This document shows, in pieces, positions 12,219 to 23,887 of a stretch of 64,000 bases of DNA (position 1 is its first letter; the number at the start of each line of letters is the position of its first letter). The notes below the pieces were generated by a model. It made no database searches. It saw only the letters and a program-made list of their open reading frames with translations, and was not told where the DNA came from. A program made the translations under genes and the position numbers. Source of the stretch: Cyanophora paradoxa (lineage: Eukaryota; Glaucocystophyceae; Cyanophorales; Cyanophoraceae); contig QPMI01000436.1 of NCBI GenBank assembly GCA_004431415.1, forward strand, positions 62,001-126,000, in the 5' to 3' direction.

Positions 12219-12488
12219 CGCGACGGTGAAGTGCCGCAGGGAGCAGCGCCGCGCCGGCGCCTCCCGACGGAGCGCGGTGCCGGACGACGGGCGGCCGACC
12301 GCGCTCCGGCTCTGAGCAGTCCGGAGCGGTGAGGCTGTTCTGTGCACCAAGGGGATGAGCGGGCGCCGGCCGAGGATGCCGATGCTCGCCGCGAACATCC
12401 AGCCCGCGTTTTTGTTTCGCTGGCGGGGTATAGGGCTCAAATCTTAGAAGCAGCCTAGCTCGGTCACCGTGGGCCCCCCGCACCCAGC
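12219..12488. promoter_or_regulatory. Divergent promoter interval
   Basis: 270 bp between the likely start codons of the minus-strand gene (12218) and the plus-strand gene (12489). It must hold both promoters if these starts are right. No clear TATA box; composition is GC-rich. Confidence 0.4.
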
Positions 12489-13934
12489 ATGGAGACGGCG
12501 GACTACACAAGAGCTAGAGAGGAGGACGAGGAGTCGGAAGACCTGAAACCGAAGCGCCCACCGCTGCCTGTCATAGAAGCCCCGCGCCAGCATAGCGCCC
12601 CCGTAGAGGAGCCTCCGGTTCCATTCATCACCCGTGATCCCAAGGACGAGGATCTGTACGAGGCAGCCGTCCGGGACGAGACCGATCTGTACGCTGCTTG
12701 GGCCCAGAAGTCGGTGGGCTACATCTTCAGGGGGGCGCTGTTCAGCAACCAGCACCTTCTTATCTCCTGCTTCACCGGCTACACCGATGACGTGTACCGG
12801 AGGTGCCTGCCGCCCTTGCCCTGGCGTCCTATCCAGCGCTGAGACCGCCCGGCCAGGTCCCACAGGTTCATCGTGCAGTTCTTCTCGCTAACTCTGGGCT
12901 TCTACCTCTGCTCCCTCGTGCGCCCCGGCCCGCGCGTTGCCCAGCCTCTCTCCTTTCCTTATCTAGCGGGCGGGCAGATCGCGCGCGAGAGCACCGACGT
13001 CTTCGTGGTCGCCGGGCTCTACTCCGGGACCATCACGGCGCTGGTGGAGGGTTTCCTCGGCTACGCCTTCAAGCACTTCTTCCTCACGGGTCCGGGCGGT
13101 CTTCTCGCTCGTTCCCTTCCTGCGCCGCGAACGAACGCGCATGCGCAGACTACGACCTGCTGGATCTACTGGACGAGGTCCACCCGATGGCGCAGCCGCG
13201 CTCCGCACACACGAAGCTGCGGGAGAGGCTGCGGCGTGGCTTCGTCTGGGGCTTCTGCGGCTTCCTCATCGTCGCCTCGGCCTTCATGCTGTGGGCCATC
13301 GTGCTCTTCTGCGATCGCTCGAACAAGGACCAAACGAACTACTAGTGCGCCCCGCCCCCGCATGGCCGCGGCAGGCCGGATGGATCCGCCCGGCGCCCGG
13401 CGGCGGCAGCCGCTAAATCGCGCCCGCCTCCCTCGCAGCTGGTTCTTCGCGGGTGTTCTTGGCGTCGTCCTCGACAACTTCATCTGGCAGCCGCTGAAGG
13501 TGCCCAGAGCTCCGCTGCCCGCGCCCGCTCCGCCTTCTCACGCCGCGCGGCAGATCTGGTGGGAGTCAGCCGCGTACAGGCGGGAGCTGAACGCCCTCGT
13601 CGCGTACGCGCGCTCGCTGGAGAAGCCGCGGCGCGAGAAGCCGGCGGAGGCCCCGCGCGTACGCAAGCCCAAGCCTGCGCCGCAGCCGGCGCCGGCCCCG
13701 ACGGTGCCGGCGGCGGCCGTCGAGGCGGTCGGCCTGGCCCCGCTCACGGCCGTCGAGCTGGGCTCCGTGGGGCACGTTTCTGTACCCCCCGAGACTGCCA
13801 CGCCGGGCTTCATGGTCGCTGCGCCCGTCGGGGCCGGCGCGGCGAGCGAGCGGAGCCCGTCGGCGGACCCGCGGCCCCAGACGGCCGACGGGCACCACGG
13901 AGACGACTACAACCCCAGCGCCGTTCTCATCTGA
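12489..13934 (+). CDS. Small multipass membrane protein with a polycystin-like QPLK motif
   Basis: Exon 1 (12489-12802) begins METADYTRAREEDEESEDL and has an acidic cytosolic-type N-terminus ending YIFRGALFSNQHLLISCFTG. Exon 2 starts 12866 (RFIVQFFSLTLGFYLCSL, hydrophobic), exon 3 at 12980 (VFVVAGLYSGTITALVEGFL), exon 4 at 13150 with RLRRGFVWGFCGFLIVASAF and MLWAIVLFC, and exon 5 at 13438 with WFFAGVLGVVLDNFIWQPLK. The tail is Pro/Ala-rich and ends NPSAVLI then TGA at 13934. The closing W...QPLK resembles the transmembrane segment preceding the channel core in polycystin-1-type proteins, but the protein is far shorter than that family. About four membrane segments. A 54-nt segment after QPLK is flanked by GT and AG and may be either intron or coding. 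Confidence 0.65.
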
Positions 13935-14492
13935 GCGCGCTCGCTCCCCCCTCCCTGTACAGCCGCCGGCGCCGGCGCGCCCCCGCCCGCCCGCCCGCCG
14001 CCCCTCCGCTGCTTCCCCTGCGCCCCCTTCTTCTTTGTTCTTCTGGCACCCCTCCCGCCCCTTTCCCGCCCGCTGCCTGGAGCGTCGCCCTCGTCGCGTG
14101 CCGGGCAGCGCGGCCCCCCATCATCGCTCCCTTCGTCTCCTTGCCTCCCCCCGCTGCCCCCGTGGGGCGCTGTTTATTATTGCCAGATGTGCGTATGCGA
14201 TGCATTTTTCAAGCCGTTTACTTTACTCGAGATAGCGTAATAAGTAGCCAGTGCAGCTGCAGGCGAATAATATGAAAGTATATTGAGCGAACGTTTTGCA
14301 ATTACTCTCCTGGACAGACAAAGCGGAACTCGGAATGGACGAGCGGAGGGAAGGGCAGAGGGTCCGGGAGGAGCTTTCAAGGGCGGCGATATTGATCGAG
14401 CGGAGCACGGGGCAGGAGGTGGAAGGGAGGGCGGGACCGGGGACGGGGGCGGCGGCGGCGGAAGGGACGAGGGGGGTACGCGTACGCGTGAC
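13935..14492. other. Intergenic region between convergent genes
   Basis: 558 bp between the stop of the membrane-protein gene and the stop of the coatomer gene on the opposite strand. C-rich first half, then an A/T-richer patch at 14160-14310. No gene or RNA recognised. Confidence 0.6.
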
Positions 14493-17400
14493 TCACGCGA
14501 CGGAGGAGGCGACGAACTCGGAGACGGAGCGGTCGGGGGAGCGGACGGCGAGCTTGAGGTTGACGCTCTGGGTCGCGTCCACCGCGATCTGGGCCTGCGC
14601 CAGAACCTGTATCCCCCCGACGAAGAGGCCGGAGAGCAGCAGAGTGTGCGTGCGCGCGTTGGGCGGCAGCTGATCCGTCCCCTCGCACGCCTGCATCCCA
14701 AGGAAGTCCTGGATCGCCTTCACGGCGTCTGCGGGGCGGGCGGGCGGGCGGTCGGACGAGAAACGGCGTACCCCGGGGGAACCAAAGAGAGGGTACCCGG
14801 GCAGGACTTCATGGAGGAGAGCGTGTACGTCTCGATGACCTCGCCCGCGGCGCCGGCCTTCTCCCACGCGTCGCGGAAGTTACCGGTCCAGACTTTCTGG
14901 ATGTAGTCGCCGGTGTTGAGCTCCGCCTCCTCCAGCTGGTACTCGTCGGGGTAGCCCGTCGGGTCGGCGTTGCCCGTGATGGGGTCCACGTCGTGCACCG
15001 CGAACTTGAGCGTGCAGGCGATGGCGCCCGTGGGGAAGGCGTCGGCGGCGCGCCGGACGGAGACGTAGGTGAACCCGGGGTGCTGGTAGGCGAGCTTGGG
15101 GGCGGGGACGGTGGCGTCCAGTGTGAGGCCTTCGACGCCGCTGAGGTCGACCTTGACCGACGCGTTCTGCAGCAGCTGGTCGTTGAGCGTGTTCTCGACC
15201 TGGAACTGGAACACGATGTGCTCCTCGAAGACGTGCTTGATGACGGTGACGACGTACTCCAGCTCGGCCTCCGTGAGCTGCAGCGGCTTGGAGCTGCGGA
15301 AGAGCTTGCCGTACACCGCGAACTGCGGGACGGCGTTGAGGGCCTGCAGGGAGGCGTCGGCCTTCTCCTCTGCCTTGCGGTCCGCGTGCTTCGGGCTGGG
15401 CTCGGCCTCGGCCAGGCCGGCGGCGACCGCCATCGCCGAGACGGGCGGCGGCGCCGGCGCCGCGATCCCGAGCTTGTCGAGGGCCTCCGCCTCCGACAGG
15501 ATCGGGACGCGCGACATGTCGAAGCGGTCGCGGCCGACGTTCCTGCGGTAGTCCCGCAGCGCGACCTCCAGGCTGTTGATGGGCACGGGCAGCTCGTCCG
15601 CCATCAGCGCCCCGGCCGCCGGCGCCTCGCGGTTGTTGAGGACGGAGAGGTACAGAGTCGCCCGGTCCCGGACCTCGTCGTCATTGTCGTGGAGGCAGCG
15701 GCGCAGCAGGATCGAGATGGAGTTGGTGAGCGCCGGCACGCGGAACCCGAACTTGGCGAGCGCGGTCACGGCCGAGGCGCGGACGGTCGCGTTCTCGAGG
15801 ATGACGCGGTTGTAGATGTAGCGGATGAACTTGGACGGCTCCGCGCACTTCGGGCCCTCGCGCCCCAGGACGTGCAGGATCTGGGTGGAGAGCAGCGTGA
15901 ACTCGCAGTCCTCGATGAACTCGCAGAGGTGACCCAGGCCGCCCTCCTTCGCGTCCGGGATCTGGTCGATGATCGCCAGGATCGAGTCCACGATCGCCTT
16001 CTTGTACTCGAAGCCGCCCTCCTCGCGCAGGATGGTGGAGAGGAAGGTCATGAGGGTCCGGAACTTGAGGGGGAACTTGAGGCAGAGCGTGCGGATGGCC
16101 TCCACGACCACGATCTGCGGGGGGGCGGGGCGAGGGAGGCTCAGCCCAGTTACGCTTGGATCCAACGTCTAATCCAAGGCGGCGGCGATCTTAAGCTGCG
16201 CGTAGCTCTCCGAAATGCTAGATACGATACGGCGAAGCTCTCCGAAACACTAGATGCGATGCAAGCAGCCCAAGATTATTTCACCTTGAACTCGTCAGCG
16301 ATCTCGGACATGAAGTTGGAGATCTGCTTCATCAGGCGCTCGACGGAGGCCTCGGAGCCGGTCTGCGGGGGGCGGGAGGGCGGGGACGGGTCAGCGGCCA
16401 AGCAAGCAAAGCTACGCTGAGCTAAGCCGAGCGAGCGAGGCGGAGCGAGCCTTGAGGAGGGTTGTGATGGCGAGGGTGGCGATGGAGCGGTTCGAGTCCG
16501 AGATGAGGGTCTCCATGTCCAGGTTGCACGTCGACACCGAGAGCGCGTGCGTCTGGGAGACCTGCGCGGGCGAGGCGGGGCGGGGGTACGCGCGTCGGCG
16601 GGGTCGGGCGGCGGGGATGCGTGGGGGCGACGACGCAGGGGCGTCGTACCTTGTTCAGGGTGCGGACGGAGGCGAAGCGAAGGGCGGGCTTCGGGGAGCT
16701 GAGGAGGAGCTGGAGGACTGCGGGGCGGGAGGATCAGGCACGCGAGAGGCGGGGCGGGGCGGGGGGTACCAGTGATGGCGGGGGTGAGCTCGCGCGGGCT
16801 GACGTTGGGGAGCGAGCAGATGGCCTTGGCGGCCTCGTAGATAACCATCTCGTTCTTGTGGCGGAGGCAGCTCTCGAGAAAGTCGAGGTGCGGGCGGTCG
16901 TTCCTGCAGCGCCGGCCGGCCGCGTCGGCGAGAGGGGGCGGGCGGGCGGGCGGGGGAAAGAAGGAAAGAAGCTAAGAAGGAGGGAAGGGAGGAAGGAAAG
17001 GAGCGCACTGCCCCTGGTTCGCGTTCGTGTCGTCCTTCATGACGCGCACGACGTAGCGGATGAGCAGGCAGATGGCGAGCGGGGAGCGGATCGAGGCCTT
17101 CGTCATCGAGGCCACGAGCTTCGAGATGGCCAGGCGGTCGTGCTGCTTGATGTGGTGCAGCAGCGCGAGCGCGTGGAACTGGACCATCCCGTTCTTGCTG
17201 TTCACCGTGCACTCCTGCACCTCGTTCGCCCACCGCTTGACCTGCGGCGCGGCGGGCGCGTCGGAAAGGAAGCGAGAGGATTACCGGAGCCGCGCGCAGG
17301 CGGGCGCCGAGCCACGGACCACTTCGGAGTTGTGGCGGCTGAGGTGGATGCCGGAAACGAGCGCGGCGCTAGATACGAACGGGTTCTTGTCCACGATGGC

Positions 17401-18055
17401 CTGCTTGAGGTAGCGCTCGATCTGGGTGAGCATCGCCATGTCTCCCTGCGCCGCCCGTCAGCGGCAGCCGTCAGCCATTCGGGGGGGGCATGCGTGCCTC
17501 GAGGATCTTGCACAGCACACGGATGGCATTCGCGCGGTACACGTCAATCTTGCTGTTCATGTCCTTCGTGAGGCAGCTGGTAACGATGATGACCTCCTCG
17601 CGGGACGGGCAGAGCTCCTTGATGACAAGGTAGACCATGCGCCGAAGGTTGACCTACGCGCCGCCGGGGCTCCATCAGGGACCGCAGCCCCACAAAGTGC
17701 CTCGCCCTGGGCCGCTCGGGGCCGCCGGCACACGCACATCTTTGGACTGGAAGAGCTTCGTCACTCCGAAGAAGACCTCGGTGGCCTCGTTGCGGTTCAG
17801 CTTGTCCCCTTGCGCGAGAAGGTACAGGATCTTCGTGATGAGCACTGTGCACTTCCGGGCGTTCAGGTTCGAGTCGCTGAACATGCGCGACTCCTGCAGC
17901 AGCGCGCTCTTGTCCAGGGACGCGAAAGGGGACACCTCTGCCGGGCCACATAGTCGAGGGAACGTTAGCTCACGCCGGACGGGCGAGAAATGCCGGCAAT
18001 CGAACGAACCCCGCGTCTCATCGTCGTCCTTCTTGCCGTCCTCCCTCTTCGACAT
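14493..18055 (-). CDS. COPG: Coatomer subunit gamma
   Basis: Gamma subunit of the COPI coat, which coats Golgi-to-ER and intra-Golgi vesicles. Translation starts at 18055 ([14 protein letters not shown]); after a 70-nt intron follows [20 protein letters not shown] and LFQSKD, then [34 protein letters not shown], the HEAT-like adaptin-N repeats, a Pro/Ala hinge, and a gamma-COP appendage with [20 protein letters not shown]. The last exon ends [10 protein letters not shown] with TGA at 14493-14495. About ten exons; the full length of the family is present with no disablement. One intron (near 17506-17455) begins GC rather than GT (CTCGAG then GCACGC), and the last intron starts GTACCC. Expressed constitutively in known organisms; divergent from the gene at 18643. 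Confidence 0.95.
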
Positions 18056-18642
18056 TGTGCTGCTCAAGATAGATAGCCGCTGTGTACGCCAGACTACCGG
18101 GCAGGACCGCGGCCGACCAAGAACCAGCCGCGCTGAGCCGCTGCTGCCCGGGTACACGCGAGTTGCAGGGTACACTCTCTCGCAGGCGTTGCAGAAGAAG
18201 CAGCGGCTGTTTCAGCTCGCTCTAGGTGCGTCTGCGACCCAAACTCGCTGGTAACCTTTTCGCAACGTGTGCCTGACTTTGCCGGCCGCGGCCCCAACTC
18301 CGACAAGAGGTCCTGCTGCCGTCGCGTCCCGTTCGGTGAGTCCGGTGCTATCCTGGGGTCTAGTGCGGCCGTGAGCAGCGTTTTCTACCGCCAGCGGGCC
18401 CGCCGGGTCTGACCGTTGGCTCGCTCCGCAATCCCGGCGGAGCTGAAGGGCCGGCTATCTCCGGCGTTTCCCCCTTATTGCGAACGCTTTCGGCTTTGTC
18501 CGCATAAAAATAGCCCCTAGAGTGCCGCTAGACCCGTTTCGGGGCCAGCTGGCCGTTCTCGCGACGTGAGGGCTCCTTCGCCGGACCATCGGCTCACGTC
18601 CGTTTTCGCTGCGGTACAGGAAGGCCCAGGAAATAAACAGAC
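18056..18642. promoter_or_regulatory. Divergent promoter region of COPG and the Val/Pro-repeat gene
   Basis: 587 bp between two head-to-head genes. GC-rich; a TATA-like CATAAAAATAG lies at about 18502-18512, some 130 bp upstream of the plus-strand ATG. No ORF with coding character. Confidence 0.4.
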
Positions 18643-20969
18643 ATGGCGACCACCGTCGGCCTGCCGATCACTAATCCCTACGCGGAGGCGACTCCGTGCG
18701 TCCATTTCCCTTCAGTCGGGTCTCGCTGTTGCTAACCGCTGAACTGCGCGGCAGGTATGTGACCGCGCCTATTGCGCCTGCGCCCACCGTGTGCAAGAAC
18801 GTGGAGCGCATCGACGCCCGGCAGGTCAACGACTATGACAAGTGCGTGGGAACTGTCCCGTCCCGACCGCCGCCTCTAACCGACCTCTTCCCTTTCTTTT
18901 ATCCTTGCAGTGCCTACCCGCCGAAGGCAAGCGCGCCTCGCCAGCCGCGTTTGCCAGGCTGACCGACGGTCCGCAGTTCGTCCAAGTCCCGGATCTGTTC
19001 GGTGTCGTCAACGTCCCGGCCCCGAACGTCACCGTCGAGAGCACCCCCCGTGCGTTTTCTTTCACCGGGACTCGCTGCGGACGAAGCGCTCACGCCGACG
19101 GCAGAGCGCCCGATTGCCACCGAGCCGTCGATCATCAAGGTCATCGGCCAGGAGCCGGCCGTGAACATCCGCCCCGCCGAGCCTGTGGCCGGGACCTTCA
19201 CGCCCCCGGAGGTCCAGGTGCGGACGCTCCGCCCCGCCCCGCCGCCCGCCCGCCGCGCCCGGCCGCCCTTGACGGCCGCGCGCCGCGCAGTACGACTACA
19301 CCAACGCGCTCGTGTCGTACACCCCGGAGCCCCGCCTCCCCGTCTCCATCGCCTCCCAGAAGGCCTTCGGTCCGCCCCGCGCCCCGCCTACGCACCTGTC
19401 CGCCTCGCGCCGCCCGCCGGCCGACGCGTGCCCCGCGCAGTCAACATCCCGGCCGTGGATGCCCCGACCCCGCAGGCCCTGCCTCCCCAGACCATCGCCG
19501 TCCCGACCGACCCCCTCTTGTGAGCCCGCGTAGCGGCCCGCGGCCTGCCGGCGGCGCGCTGACTCCGCGGCGCAGCGTCAAGGTCCCCTCCCCGATCGTG
19601 AACGCCAACGATGTCCCGCCCCAGGAGCGCGTGGCGGCCGTCCAGACCGTCAAGTGCGCTGCCTGGGCAGGGGCGCCGGCCGGGCGGGGCCTGACGCGCG
19701 CGCCCGCGCAGCGTGTCGGTGCCGCAGCCGGTCGTCGAGCTGCCCCAGATCCTCACTAAGGAGGTCGTCTCGCCCATCTCCTCGGTCGACGTCACCGTGT
19801 ACGCCCCCCCTCCCCCGCGGCCCCCGCCGGGATCTCACGCGCGCCCCGCGCAGCACGCCGCCGCCCGTCAAGGCGATGATGGCGCCGCCCTCGGCGATCA
19901 ACTCGGCCGCCCCGGCGCCCGAGGTCGACGTGACCGTCTCGCCGACGGAGGTCGGATTCAGCCCGGTCCAGGAGCAGACCATGCAGGTCACCCCGCAGGC
20001 GATCATCGTCCAGCCCCTCACCCAGGAGGTCTACCTCCAGGTCAGCCCAGCGTCTCCGCCTCGCCCGCACCCCCCGCACGCCCCCGCCCCGCGGCCCCTG
20101 ACGCTCCTCCGCCGCGCAGGTCCCGCCCGGCCCGACCGTGCGCAACGTGGCGGTCGGCGACGTCAAGGTCACCGTGCCCGAGTACGCCGTCAACGTCGAC
20201 AACGCGGAGCCCGTCGCCGTGCAGCTCCAGCCCAACGTCGTCAACGTGACCGTCCCCAAGCCCAACGTCAACGTGCACCTGCCCACGGACCCCGTCTCCA
20301 TCGACATGCCCGACATCCCCGTCAACATCAACGTGCCCCAGGGTCCGCACGCGCCCGCCCGCCCGCCCCAAGCTGAGGCCGGCGCCCTGACGCGTCGGGC
20401 GCGCGCGCGCAGCCGTGGTCAACGTGTCGGTGCCGAAGGAGCCGCTCACGGTGCAGAGCCCGCAGCAGAAGGTCAACGTGCTGCTGGCCCCGACCCAGTG
20501 GCGCCTGGAGAAGCCGGTCGTCCCGCTCGAGGTCAAGCTCATCGTCGGCGACGCGCCCGGCCTCTGCAAGGAGGGCTACGCGCAGCGCGTCTACGTGCCG
20601 CCGCCGGTCGTGCAGGACGTCGAGTGCCCGCGGCCCGTCAACTTCCCGGTGCAGACGCAGCAGCCGATCCAGGGCAACTCGGTCGTCTCCTACACCGTCG
20701 GCACCCCCGCCGACGCCTTCATCTCCAAGGTCGGCGTCACGCAGCAGCTGGACGCGGCGGCGCAGTGGATGCCGCCGGCGGCGCGCGCGCTGGACGAGGC
20801 GGCGCAGTCGGTCGAGCAGGAGGAGGTCGACCTCTTCATGGCGATGGCCGAGATCGCCGGCTCGCTCCCCGTCGCGGCGGCCGCCATGGGCGAGGACCTC
20901 GACGCCTTCGCGATGGACTGCATCGCCGCCGCCGACTCGTCGGCCCTCGAGGAGGCCTTCGAGCTGTAA
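18643..20969 (+). CDS. Val/Pro-repeat protein, possible membrane-skeleton (articulin/alveolin-like) protein
   Basis: Starts MATTVGLPITNPYAEATP at 18643; splicing (donors mostly GTGCG) then gives YVTAPIAPAPTVCKNVERID, LTDGPQFVQVPDLFGVVNVP and about ten further exons to TAA at 20967. The middle is built of irregular 10-14 residue beta-strand units alternating Val/Ile with Pro/Asn, for example NVVNVTVPKPNVNVHLPTD and DIPVNINVPQ. A non-repetitive part follows (WRLEKPVVPLEVKLIVG ... CKEGYAQRVYVPPPVVQDVE) and then an acidic, Ala-rich helical tail ending ADSSALEEAFEL. Val/Pro repeats are a hallmark of articulins and alveolins of euglenid, alveolate and glaucophyte cortex, which suggests a structural role under the plasma membrane; the repeat here is not the canonical VPV or EKIVEVP form, so this is inference. 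Confidence 0.8.
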
Positions 20970-21571
20970 AGGCAGGCAGGCCCTTATATTGTAGACGCAG
21001 CAGCAGCAGCAGCCGCTAGGATACCACCACCACCCGCACCGCCCCGCCCTCCCGCCCGCCCGCCGCCGCCGCCGCCGCCGAAGCGCCGGCCGGCGCGACC
21101 CGGCGTTGCGACTCCCCCAATACAGACCCGTCGTGTGTTTCGCTCTATAAATCGGTATTCGCATATATTTTACTTCGCCGCCGGTGCGCTCCCGGGCGGG
21201 CGGGCGGGGCGCAACGCGGAAGCCTTGGACACTCTGAGGGTAAAAGCAAGAGTAACGGCCCAGCAGTACTCTCCCAATCTAAAGTGACGCCGCGTAGGCG
21301 TATACGTAGGCGTCGCTAGCAAGCTCGATCAACTGCGCATGGCCCGGGCCGGCCCCGGGCGCCGCCATGGCCATGTACCCGCCGCTGTCTCGCCGCGAGT
21401 CTCGCGTCTCGCGACCGGCGCGGCCTCTCTTGCCCACGCCCGGGATGGATGAGCGCTGCGTTTTGAAGCCTGCAGCTGCAGGTCCGCGAGCTCGAGGGCC
21501 GGGATTGCGAAGCGCCAGCGCGGACAAATCGCTGAAGTGAACGCGCAGACGCGGAGCGCAGCGGCGAGCGG
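20970..21571. other. Intergenic region
   Basis: About 600 bp between two plus-strand genes, with a short CAG run (20998-21013) and GC-rich CCG repeats (21040-21080). No gene seen. Confidence 0.6.
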
Positions 21572-23887
21572 ATGCATACGTCCGCAGAAGCGGTCGCGTC
21601 GTTGCTGGAATCAGCTGCGGGCGCAGCTGCAGCGCCCGCGGCGTCGCAGGGGAGCGCACGCACAGACCCAGAGCCGCCGCCGAACGCCAGCTCGCACACG
21701 TTACAGGAGATTGCGGAAGCCAGTATCGATGATTCTGCTGCAGCAGCGGAAGATCCCGAAGCCGAAGCAGCGGCACCGACATCGATCACACAGCTGCCGG
21801 ACGCCATTCTCTCGGAGATTCTCGAGCACCTGGGCCTGCAGGCCGCTGCCGCCGTGCGTGCCGTCTGCCGCCGCTGGCGCGATGCGGCCGAGGCGATCCG
21901 CTGGCGCCGGCTCGACGTCAAGCTGTCCTCGGAGCGCGCGGACCAGCTGGCGGGCCTTTTGATCGGCGCCCAAGGACTGGACTGGAGCCAGCTGGACGCT
22001 GCTGTGCGAGCGGGGGTTGCGTGGTGGCTTATGGCGGGTCGGAGCCGCGGGGAAGACAATTGCAACGCCCGCGTGGGCGGTCGCGGGCAGCGGATCCGCG
22101 TCGCGCCGGGCGCGTCGCTTCGCCTGGAGGTCACGTCCGCTACGGACGATGCATATGCTTTCAGCGAAGCTTGGCGGTCCACTCTCTTCCTCCTCACGGC
22201 GTGCTCGGCCGCGGCCGGCGCGGCGAGCGGCGCCGGCGCCGGCGGCCTGGGCGAGGTCGACGTGGACTGTTCGTGGGCCCCGAGCAGCTGCCTCACCGAC
22301 CTCCTCGACGCCCTCGCGCCGCCGGGCGCCGCCGCCTGCCCCTCGCTCCGGCGCCTCGCCCTGCGGGGCCGCGAATCCCGCGGCCGCCATCCCCAGGAAT
22401 CAATCCCCCTCGGGGTCGATCCCGACCTCCGCCCCATGACCTTCCCGAACCTCGAGAACCTCTACGTCGACGTTTATTGCTGCTCGTCACGCAGGCCCGC
22501 CGCGGAGGCCCTCGTTCGGTGCCTCCCGAACCTCAAGCGGGTGCACAGCCGGCGCCCCTGCCCACCTCTCTCGAAGCTCTAGATCATTTTGCGCCGCAGC
22601 TGGAGTTCCTGTACGGTGGTGTGCACGACGCCATCGGCGGGATCGCAGTAGCCTTCGAATTCCCCTTGCTCGAGTACCTCGGAGCGATTGGCGGGTCGCG
22701 AAGCTTCAGCGCGCCTCCTCTAATTGAGCGGCTCGCCTCCGGCCCCACCGCCCTGGCCCTTAAAGAGTGCGCCCGCGCCCGCCGCCGCCGCGCGCGGCCT
22801 CGGATCGCCCTAGCCTCTCACCGTGCGGGGTTCAGGCTTGTGCTGAACTTGATTTATATTTCGGAGCTCACCCCGAAGGCCCTGCGCGCCCTCCAACGCT
22901 TCCCTGCCCTCGAGCGTCTCAAAGGGAATTTCTTGTTCTTGGTTCGTCCCCCCCCCCCCCCCCCCCCCCCCCTCCTCTCTCAACCCCTCCTCTCTCTCTT
23001 GCGTTGCTGCCACAGGACTCCGAGGAGGGGAATGGCGAGAACGCCCTGGCGGCGCTGGGCGCCCTCCCCGCGCTCAAGAGCCTAGGGCAGCTGGCCCTCC
23101 GTGACTCGGAGGCCCTCGCCGCCCACCTGAACGGCTTTGCAGCGGCCTTCGAGCGCTCCTCCACGCTGACCGACCTCCATTTGTACATCGGTGCGTGGTT
23201 TACTCTTCTTTTGCTTGACCCGCTCTCGCATCCTAAAGCGGTTTTCGCGACAGAAGAGGCGGCGCCTCGGGAGGCGCTGCCGGCGCTCGCGCGGCTGGCC
23301 GGAGCCGCCCGCGGGCGCCTTACCCTACACGTTTCCTGGAGAGTGGGCGAGAACGCCCTGGCGGCGCTGGGCTCCTGCCCGGGGCTCACTAGCTTGGGCC
23401 GGCTGGTCCTCCGGTTCGCGAGTCCGGAGCTCGAAGGCCTTGCCGCCCACTTGAACGGCCTCGCGGCCGCGTTCGAGCGCTCCCCCACGCTGACCGACCT
23501 CCATTTGCACATCGGTGCGTGCACGTGGCAATGGTTTAACTTCTCCCGCTCGACCCGCCCTGGCATCCTGAAGCGTTAAGCGTTTTGCGCGACAGGCATG
23601 CTGCCGCCTCCGGAGGCGCTGCCGGCGCTCGCGCGGCTGGCCGGCGCGGCCCGGGGCGGCCTCTCCCTGGAATTGGACGTCCTCCTAGGCCCCCTAGCCC
23701 CCGCGCCCGGTCGGCTCGAGCCGTTCGCCGCGGCGCTGGCGGCCGCCCCGCCCCGCCGCCTCTCCCTCTTCGTGTCCGGCCCCGTCGACGAGCTGGACTG
23801 CCTCTCCGCCTTAGCCGGCTGCTCCACGGGGGACATCGACATCGAGGTCCGCAGAGATCCGCCCCCGGCCCGGCCCCGCCGCGCCTG
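21572..23887 (+). pseudogene. F-box leucine-rich protein, copy 1 (probably frameshifted)
   Basis: The first exon (ATG 21572) encodes an Ala/Glu-rich N-terminus then an F-box at about residues 70-115: ITQLPDAILSEILEHLGLQ, VRAVCRRWRDAAEAIRWR, characteristic of Skp1-binding substrate adaptors of SCF ubiquitin ligases. Compared with copy 2 (50.2-52.3 kb, minus strand) the frame is broken near 22530-22580, where one base and a 15-base stretch are missing and TAG follows; copy 2 reads on through this position. Downstream exons still encode leucine-rich repeats, ending in VDELDCLSALAGCSTGDID and TGA at 23885. Two consecutive exons (23030-23190 and 23340-23515) encode near-identical modules (ENALAALG ... 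STLTDLHLYIG), whereas copy 2 has one. It is either a pseudogene or a gene with a different splice form or a sequencing error. Confidence 0.7.
22948..22972 (+). repeat. Poly-C tract in an F-box gene intron
   Basis: 25 consecutive C on the + strand directly after the donor region of the intron following ALERLKGNFLFL. Such tracts recur in introns of this window (as G runs when the gene is on the minus strand). Confidence 0.9.

Noticed and set aside
14993-16420. 475-codon open frame on the plus strand
   Set aside because: Exactly antisense to the coatomer gamma coding sequence, which has clear family similarity.
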